Origin: Phlegmacium glaucopus
Lineage: Eukaryota; Basidiomycota; Agaricomycetes; Agaricales; Cortinariaceae
Direction of reading: 5' to 3'
Assembly: GCA_015039465.1 (NCBI GenBank)
Contig: MU130543.1
Location: forward strand, 84,409-148,408
DNA: 64,000 nt
The position numbers were made by a program, and so were the translations under genes. Of the stretch, positions 57,150-64,000 are shown piece by piece (within the stretch, counting starts at the first letter, position 1; the number at the start of each line of letters is the position of its first letter). Below the pieces are notes generated by a model. That model saw only the letters and a list, made by a program, of their open reading frames with translations. It searched no databases and was not told the DNA's origin.

Positions 57150-58316
57150 TGCGAGGTGTGCTGTAATTTTCCGGGTCGACGCAAAGGTTCCAGTCAGCAG
57201 GCCAAAAAGCCTTGAGGGTAGTACTAACTAGTAACCTAGATATCAGATTGATTCGAAAACGAGGACAATTTGAATGCAAAATCAGGGCCTGGGGGTAATG
57301 TGATGCATCGATAACATTGATATGAGGAGCTTTGAGGCGGTCGATTAATGCATCTAACGGTTCCTTGCCATGAACTTAGATTGATTGTCTTGTATATTGT
57401 GATGGCCACCATCGATAGCATCGACAGCATTTAGATAGTGGAAAGGAACATACGATCTTCTTCTTTTGAGTGGGTCTGTTATGATGATTTCCATTCTACA
57501 TACTTTTTAAATTCAAGGCCACAGAGCGAAACCTGAAGTTTTCATAACTTATAATTCATAAATAGTAAAATGTTTGAAACGCCGCAGTCCGCAGTCAATT
57601 CAAAGTCGGTTTTAAGCAAATTTTTGAGCGCCTATTTTTACATAAGCAATGGAGGAGTGAAGGAAGAAGCGCGGATCACAGACCCGGAGGGGTTTTTCCC
57701 AATAAATAAATGATGGTAATAAATTTCGCACATTCTCATTATAGTCGAAAAGCGCTGTACTGATGAGTTAGTGAGTTATGTTTTTGTACGTCAGTAAGTA
57801 GAAATTTGCTCAAAACTGACTGCGGCGCCTCGAAGATTCTATTTTATTTAGGTCACGGCAAGTTCAGTTTCGCTCTGTGGCTCTGGAGATGGTAAGAAAT
57901 GCATAGAAGGGAACAATTAATATACCGTTCAAAGAAGAAGATCATATGTTCCTTCCAATATCAATGTTATCGATGCATCAGTGGCAGTGGCATCACATTA
58001 CCCCAAATTTCGCATTGTCCCCTCTTACACCGGTTTTCCAATCAATTCGGTGTCTGGTTTTTAAATTTAACAAGTACCAAAGGAAGAGGATCATATGCTC
58101 CTAATATAAATGCTTTCGATGCATCACATTACCCCTGATTTTGCATTGTATCTGGTTAGCAATAAGCATTGCACCCCAAGGTTTTTGGCGTGGTGATCAT
58201 TGGAACTTCTGTTTCCACCACAAACTTACAGCATAATTGCAGATATAAACACAATTCTATGGAAGCAACGCCCCCTATTCCTCTTCGCCATTGCCGTTTT
58301 TCATATCAGCCGCAGA

Positions 58317-58881
58317 ATGTCTATCACCGTAAGTTTTTTGTCAACCAAAGTTGAATGATGCAACTCTAAATCGTCGTGAGAAGGTCAGCACACTGTCAAA
58401 CGCTTGAGAGGATGAATCTGTCACAGATTTGGCGGGTCACGGATTGAATTATGCCACTATTTTCAGTAATGAAGACAAGTTTAACCCTATGACTTGTGGA
58501 ACATTCACAATCAAGTCGTCTAAAGCAACCACATTTGACTATACCTGCTCCAAGTTTATCCTTGTACTTGGGGGTGCGTTCACCATATCACAGAGATACT
58601 GAACAGCTGCGTCACTTTGGAAACAGGCGAAATTCGTTTGGAGGATAAGGCAAAACTTCAAGTTGAACAGATCAAAAATCTGAAGGCAGGTGATTGTAAG
58701 GTAGGCCGCATGTGCCGCAACACGCCATTACACCAAAAGGTTGAATATCTGAAAGATTATTCTTTCAGGTACCGGCACATATATATGGTGATGTATACAG
58801 CTGTATGGCAGCCAGCCTTACAGTGATGTTGTGCGTATCGATAAAGGCACTGTTGTCAAGTGTAGGTGTAGCTCTCCCTAG
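58317..58881 (+). pseudogene. Cupin-domain pseudogene, copy 2
   Basis: It starts ATG-TCT-ATC-ACC with a good donor. The next exon reads VSTLSNA, then TGA, then EDESVTDLAGHGLNYATIFS, NPMTCGTFTIKSSKATTFDY and FILVLGGAFTIS, closely matching copy 1. The internal TGA (CGA in copy 1), a deletion and frameshift after AFTIS, and loss of the stretch before LETGEIRLEDKAKL make it non-functional. The last pieces are LKAGD, a long insert, and DVVRIDKGTVVKCR. Confidence 0.75.
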
Positions 58882-59460
58882 TGAAGGAAAAGGCACGTTA
58901 TCTTCAAAGGAAAGCAGCTATCAGCCTTTTGACTAACTTTATATATACATATAGGATTTTACGTCTCCCAACCTTGATGACAAAGATGCCAGGGTTAAAA
59001 TTTAATAATAATAATAAAAAGCCGTTGCACCAAATCAGTCTTGCTCCTGTTTCGACTCATTGTTGTGTTTTCTACTCAGGTGTACATTACTAGTAATGTT
59101 GATGAGATTTTTTTGTCAAGGCGGTTTGGAGTCTTGGTTGCTGAAGCCAACATCTCGAGATGAGATAACTAGTGTGTTTCTTTAATGAGTAGTAGGTGGA
59201 AGGTGCTTGGGTGCTACGAGTAGTCAAGTAATTGCTGACAAGGAATTTGAATATGAATTCCGTGTTTGTGCCTAGGGCTTGCCCGGGCTCCTCAATTTGG
59301 ATCTCGAATGCGAGCGTGATTGGCCAGATTTTTTGGGCCCAATCGCACTAATAAAATAGGCCAGAGTTCTAGGCCCAATCGCGTGATCCGAGGCATTCAG
59401 ATTTGATCTGAAGTTAATTCGAGGAGAGCCGAGCAAGACCTGAGCATCTGGAGCTCGATT
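58882..59460. other. Spacer with short repeats
   Basis: No gene. An AAT microsatellite lies near 59004, and an imperfect inverted-repeat element at 59276-59446 is listed separately. Confidence 0.45.
59276..59446. mobile_element. Candidate small inverted-repeat element
   Basis: Left end GGGCTTGCCCGGGCTCCTC and right end (reverse complement) GGTCTTGCTCGGCTCTCCTC pair imperfectly over about 30 bases. The 170-base interior is non-coding and repeats GGCCCAATCGC. No clear target duplication was found, so this is tentative. Confidence 0.35.
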
Positions 59461-62400
59461 GTGGCTAGGGCTGCACACCGTCGCTGTATTTACAGCTTAC
59501 GGCTACCGACATACGGCCACCATCACCGTACCATGAGCCTCTGGGCTGACCACTTTACGGTACGGCAACGGTACGGTTGACCACCGATTACAGTGATAAA
59601 AAACAGCAATAAATGGCCATTGTGGGTGATTCGGCTCAGTCTAAAACTTAATTTTAAACTAAACAAACTGAACGCTGATGTTGACAACTTAAAAAAGATC
59701 AACACAACATTGAACCAATCATTCCATCTCTCTGTAACCATCAATGGCAGCCGACTCGATTTCCTATGCATTGTGCGCCACATTTTCTAAATGGATGTCC
59801 TTTCTTTGTCAGAAAGTCAAAGGACATTCCTTACCTGTCCTACCTCGTAAGCTTAGAGTTTGTAATGTAGCAGCAGTCTATAATTGTGCTCATCTCCTTG
59901 CTTTTGAATGCCATCCAGCTATGAAGTACAACTTACCTATGGAATAAGCCTGTTTCCAGCAATCAAGACCTCAAAAAGAATGTTGGGGCGCTCAATCTAG
60001 TTGACAACAACTCGTTGTACCCTCATGAGATTCTCTCCAATGTTTTCTGGTCTGGGCTGGAGAAAAGGACTGTATATCACATGGACACGGTCACCTTTTG
60101 AGTATTCCATTCCAATCTTTCGTTTTATCACTCCTTCAATTTCAAATAAGACTGGCAACGTGATTTCCTGTTTTCTCCATCTCAGCTGACCTCGTGAAAC
60201 ACTAGATTGCATGTGAGACACAAATTTTCACGGTTTCCAAGACCCTTCCTTGACGAGTAGTTATAAAGGTTTTTTCTCCCTCCAAAACTCAACTTGTTCT
60301 CTCCTTTCTCTCAATGGCTACAGGTTGTGCTCTTGATGAACTGGGCAATCTCAAAAATCCGTCTGACATTGAATTCTTCAATTCCGAAACTGATACTCGC
60401 CTGATTTCTGGACCCACTGCTCATGTTTCATCTGGCTGTTCAATAGGTCTGTCAATTCTTCCTCCTTTCCATATTCAAGCTAACTGAACTGCCTCATAGG
60501 TCATGCCCCATCTCATGAACCTCTAGGTCTGTTACTGTCGTTTTTAATGATCTTAACTAACTCCACTATTTTATAGGTCAACGCAGTGGGCAAGGGCCAA
60601 AGATGGCAGCCCTTGTCGCTGTGCAGGGTTTGGGCTCTGATGGTGAACCCGAGACAGCAAAGAAATCATATCGCCGTCGCCCCCGACGCCGTGGTACTGG
60701 AGCTACTGCGTCACGCAAACGGAAGTCAAACAAGGATGACGAGGACAGTGAGGCCCAAGATGGTGATTTTGCTGTGGCGTCCAGTGACTCAGAGTCCAGT
60801 GATGACTCGCAGTTCACAGGAGATGAGGTTGTTGGCAACGCTGAGGTGTGTCAACATGATTTATTGTTAAATATTCTAACTCATTGTACCTTTTAATTTA
60901 GCTCGCATCCATCCTACCTTCCAAGTCTATCCCCACTACAGGCCGTGGCTCTGGCTCTCACACCAGGAAGCGCAAGGCCACAGAGGTGATTGAAGTTGAG
61001 GATGAGGACAGCCCCTGACAAATTTCTGCTCGCTCATCAAGCCCTGCTGATAACTCTGTTATTCTTGAGGAAATACCTGCTGCCAAACGAGCATCAACCT
61101 CCACTTCTGGAACGAAACAAGCCAACAACAAACAGGTATGCGCTCTGTATTCAATGATGAGATAGAATGACCACTAACTACAAATCTTATTCAGTCAGCC
61201 ACATGAAACCCAATTTATTACTTTTACAAAAAGGTCGAGCATGGTGCTGATGGTAATATTGGCGAAGCGGGTGATAAGCATTATAAGTGCTATCATGGTA
61301 ATTCAAAGATATTTACACTCAAAAAGACTGGAAAATCAAACCTGACGTGTATGTTATCACCCTCATCAGTTATTCCCTTGTTTTAATTTATTTTTGTATC
61401 TCAGCAATGGTCAACAACTTGAAGGCGTGTTCGCCACAGATGTACTGCCTCTACAGTATTCTCAAAGAGAGGCCGGCAGATCAGCCTGTCACCGAGGACA
61501 AACTTGCTATTGCAGCTGGTTCCAAGGTGCTTGACCCTATCAAGGCAAAGGAGTACTTCAGAAATCTCAAGGTGACTTCGGAGAATATCTGTACTGCATT
61601 TGAGAAACAGTCAACAAATGCTGCAGTAAGAAATTGTATTCAACTTTGTTCTAAAGCATGTATTGACATCGGTATAGGGCCCATGGGATCAAGAAAAATT
61701 TGAGCAACTTCTGGCTGAGTGGATTGTCGCCTGCGACCAACCCTTTGAGGAGGTTGATAGGCCAGAATTCCATGACCTCTTGATGTATGCGCACCACCCC
61801 GCCCTCAATCTCAAGATCCCACACCGTGATGCCATTAGGTGTAGAATCATGAAGATGGGTGAAGATAGTATCGAGTCCACCAAGGCAATGTTTAAGGTCA
61901 GACTCAAACATTTTTTCAAGTCCTTTGTGAAATTGTTCTAATTCTTTTTTGTAGGACGATGTTAAAGGGAAGATCAGCCTCTCACTTGATGCTTGGACAT
62001 CAAGCAATAACTATGCATTCCTTGCGATTGTTGCACATTACATGACTGAAGATGGGCAGTTAGGTGAATAATTCAGTTTCTGTTCGTCTAGCTCTTTATT
62101 TACATACTACTTTGTCTAAAGAGGAGTTGTTAATTGATTTTTGTGAGCTCATTGGTGAGCATTCTGGCAAAAATATGGCCGAGGCTGTGTGGGAGACCCT
62201 GAAGCGATATGGGATTGAGGACCATGTACGCATACATCATTCAATGTATTGGTTATTTTGTATTGATAATGGTCCCAGATTTTGGCATTCATGCTCGACA
62301 ACATGTCCAACAATGACACAATGGTTGATGGAATACAATTGTGGGCTGCTAAAGAAGGAATCTATTTTGATGCGGCTTGGGCACATCTCCAATGCATGCC

Positions 62401-62654
62401 TCATACAATTCACCTGGCAGCCATCAAGGTTTGTAAATCACTCACATCTTGTATCATTCCAGAACTTATGCCATCTCTTTAAGTTGCTGGAGGCAATTGG
62501 GGCAATCTCCAAGACAGAGGCCAAGAAAGCATCCTCTCGCAGTGGAAACTACCAGAACTCAACTACGGCGCCTCTCAGTCGTGACCATGATGATGATGCT
62601 GCAGCACAGGAGGATGCTGATCAAGATGACAGCATCAGTTTGTCGCTCGCATCA

Positions 62655-63569
62655 GGAAAAATGACTTGTGCCCTAGGCCGTCCTGAAATGTCCTGGGGTG
62701 CCCCAGGCAGCTCAGGGCGCTCAGGTCAAGAGGTCGCCCTGGGGTGCAAGTTACCTATGTATGAAAAGTCTTAGGCTGTCCTGGGGCAACCTGAGGCAAC
62801 CTGAGAGCGTCCTGAGGCAACCTGAGAGCGTCCTGAGGCAACCTGAGGCAACCTGAGAGCATCCTGAGGCAGCCTTAGTCCCTTTGGATCTGATGCTAGA
62901 AAACATATATAAACCAGATATTTGAGTGGTCTCACACAACAGAATAATAATAATAACAATAAAATTATATTCAGTTATTCTAAACATCATATATAGTACT
63001 AGTAATAAAATAATAATGATACATAAATATACTAGTATAATACTGGGGAAGTAGGGAATAAGAAAACAAAATTGTGGGTGGTTTATATATCTTTTGGATG
63101 GCGCACAGACCATTGGTCACATGATCACAGATAAGCATGATTTCAAGCATATGGTGCTGGGTCAGGGTAGATTACATAAATTCCAAAAAAGGAAATTTTT
63201 TAAAGATGGTAGAGAATTGTTTTAGGACCCTGAATATGTTTAAATTATATTAATAGCAGCTCTCCTTATTGAGAAAACTGCAAAATACTTTTTTGGACGC
63301 AGCGGTTAAAGATTTTCTAGCAAAATTCATAAATTCTAAGGGACTCCCAGGGCCTCCTGATGTGATTTGGTCCAGATGGTCAATGCACAGGATACACTAA
63401 AGGTGTCCTGAGAAAATGGGTGACACTCAAAATTTTACCTGTGCTGCTCTAGGATGTCCTGGGGTGTCCTGGGATGTCCTGAGTAGTGATGTGATACTAA
63501 CAAATTACCCAAGGCTACCTAGGGCCAAAATCATTTTTCCTGATGTGATAAATCAGCAAACATTTTACC
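62655..63569. mobile_element. Nested ~0.9-kb element inside the hAT transposase
   Basis: The hAT reading frame stops matching after SLSLAS (62654) and resumes at AVEK (63571). The foreign part begins GGAAAAATGACTTGTGCCC and ends with CATTTTACC, whose reverse complement GGTAAAATG resembles the start. A second, better inverted match lies just inside the right end (GGAAAAATGATTTTGGCCC). Repeats of TCCTGGG and CCTGAGGCAA lie near the ends. There is no coding potential. The exact target duplication is not clear (A or CA). Confidence 0.65.
62770..62875. repeat. Minisatellite within the nested element
   Basis: Units of CCTGAGGCAA (10-11 bases) alternating with CCTGAGAGCGT form about 21-base higher-order units, repeated four to five times. 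Confidence 0.75.
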
Positions 63570-64000
63570 AGCTGTTGAAAAGGTTAGTCAATCAATTGTT
63601 TGTATGACTGGACACACTGGCACCTTCACCTGTTGATGTTTTTCAGCTTTGAAAAATCATACGTGCGATTCGGTCAAGTCCTCAACGCAAGCAAGCCTGG
63701 TTCAAGCAACTTGAAGACTCGTTTAGGGGGGAAAATGGTGAAGAGCGTCGGTGTGCATTGATGCTTATTCTAGATGTCAAAACACACTGGTCATCAACGC
63801 ACCAGATGATGAGTACATTTTATTTTCCTATCCATACCTTGCCAATGAAGTTCTAAAAAGTATAATCTACCTCAGGATGTGCCCTAGACTTCTCAAAGGA
63901 GATTGATGATTTTGTTGGACGAAACCACGATCTTTGGTCCCTCGAGCTTGACACTGACGACTGGTTAGCCATATCTCTTGTGGCCAGCTGGCTGAAAGCT

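Larger units (their letters stand above)
56554..58881. repeat. Inverted duplication containing the two cupin copies
   Basis: Cupin copy 1 is on minus and copy 2 on plus, in head-to-head order. The spacer between them is also mirrored: 'gatgcatcgataacattgatatg' near 57301 against 'caatgttatcgatgcatc' near 57962, and 'ccacagagcgaaacctg' near 57515 against its reverse complement near 57865. The centre of symmetry is about 57690. Arms are diverged, with many indels. Confidence 0.65.
59465..64000 (+). mobile_element. hAT transposon, left end and body (right end outside window)
   Basis: The sequence 'tagggctgcacaccgtcgctg' near 59465 is a plausible left terminus, followed by sequence rich in CGGTACGG motifs at 59510-59580, about 850 bases of leader, and then a hAT transposase gene. 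The right end lies outside, so the terminal repeat and target duplication cannot be tested. Confidence 0.5.
60314..64000 (+). pseudogene. hAT-superfamily transposase, degraded and interrupted
   Basis: Coding remains start at ATG 60314 (MATGCALDELGNLKNPSDIE). A basic region follows (SYRRRPRRRGTGATASRKRK) and a BED-finger-like part (NPIYYFYKKVEHGADGN, HYKCYHGNSKIFTLKKTGKS). The RNase-H-like core contains GKISLSLDAWTSSNNYAFLA (first Asp) and FMLDNMSNNDTMVDGI (second Asp), then AHLQCMPHTIHLAAI. After a foreign insert it resumes with KIIRAIRSSPQRKQAWFKQL and FSKEIDDFVGRNHDLWSLEL up to the window end. In-frame TGA codons at about 61018, 61205 and 63653 stand where Arg (CGA) is expected by context. 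With the insert these show that the gene is dead. Confidence 0.8.

Noticed and set aside
62751..63113. Minus-strand ORFs with LRLPQVASG repeats
   Set aside because: They are translations of the minisatellite in the nested element, not proteins.

Overview
The window looks like nuclear DNA of a mushroom-forming basidiomycete (Agaricomycetes). Genes are cut by many 45-70 base introns, and several families are typical of that group: a DUF6593 protein, tectonin-repeat proteins, and a seven-helix membrane protein ending in a 'LAPLLIIYRVARGRA'-like segment. No bacterial-style operon, CRISPR array, rRNA or convincing tRNA was seen. Most tabulated single-frame ORFs are exons or noise, so gene models were rebuilt here by joining exons at GT-AG (once GC-AG) junctions that keep the frame.

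Layout. 1-7.2 kb: three decaying copies of a duplicated block carrying a seven-helix membrane protein gene (first copy cut by the window edge, second complete) and a DUF202 membrane protein gene. 8.0-10.3 kb: a long Ser/Pro-rich protein. 13.1-24.3 kb: a tandem array of four MFS drug-transporter genes on the minus strand. Three are intact by reading (13 exons each); the fourth is a pseudogene with two deletions, a clean 196-base internal inversion and a missing 3' end. A 677-base hAT-like non-autonomous transposon with a perfect 8-base target duplication sits in the spacer upstream of copy B. 25-27 kb: a DUF6593 gene and a broken paralogue. 28.3-29.8 kb: the autophagy lipase ATG15, with a long palindrome upstream. 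31.8-32.8 kb: methionine sulfoxide reductase A. 33.8-36.3 kb: two tectonin genes around a small gene. 37.5-40.4 kb: a DHA2/vacuolar-type MFS transporter with microexons and a 31-C tract in its leader.

45.19-50.69 kb is the most striking segment. It is a complete 5501-base DNA transposon with identical 238-base terminal inverted repeats and a 6-base target duplication (TTGAGG). It contains a DDE integrase-core transposase and, convergent to it, an alpha-type (MHCK/EF2K-like) protein kinase gene with an N-terminal Cys-rich zinc-ribbon-like part. The identity of the repeats and the open frames suggest a recent insertion.

52.5-53.4 kb: a His/Gln-rich low-complexity protein. 56.5-58.9 kb: an inverted duplication of a cupin gene, one copy clearly dead and the other missing its ancestral start codon. 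59.4-64 kb: a degraded hAT transposase gene with in-frame TGA codons where CGA is expected, itself split by a nested element of about 0.9 kb; it runs off the window.

The housekeeping genes (ATG15, MsrA) are embedded in a region dominated by duplication, inversion and transposition. Apart from the two genes inside the transposon, nothing suggests that neighbouring genes work in one pathway.
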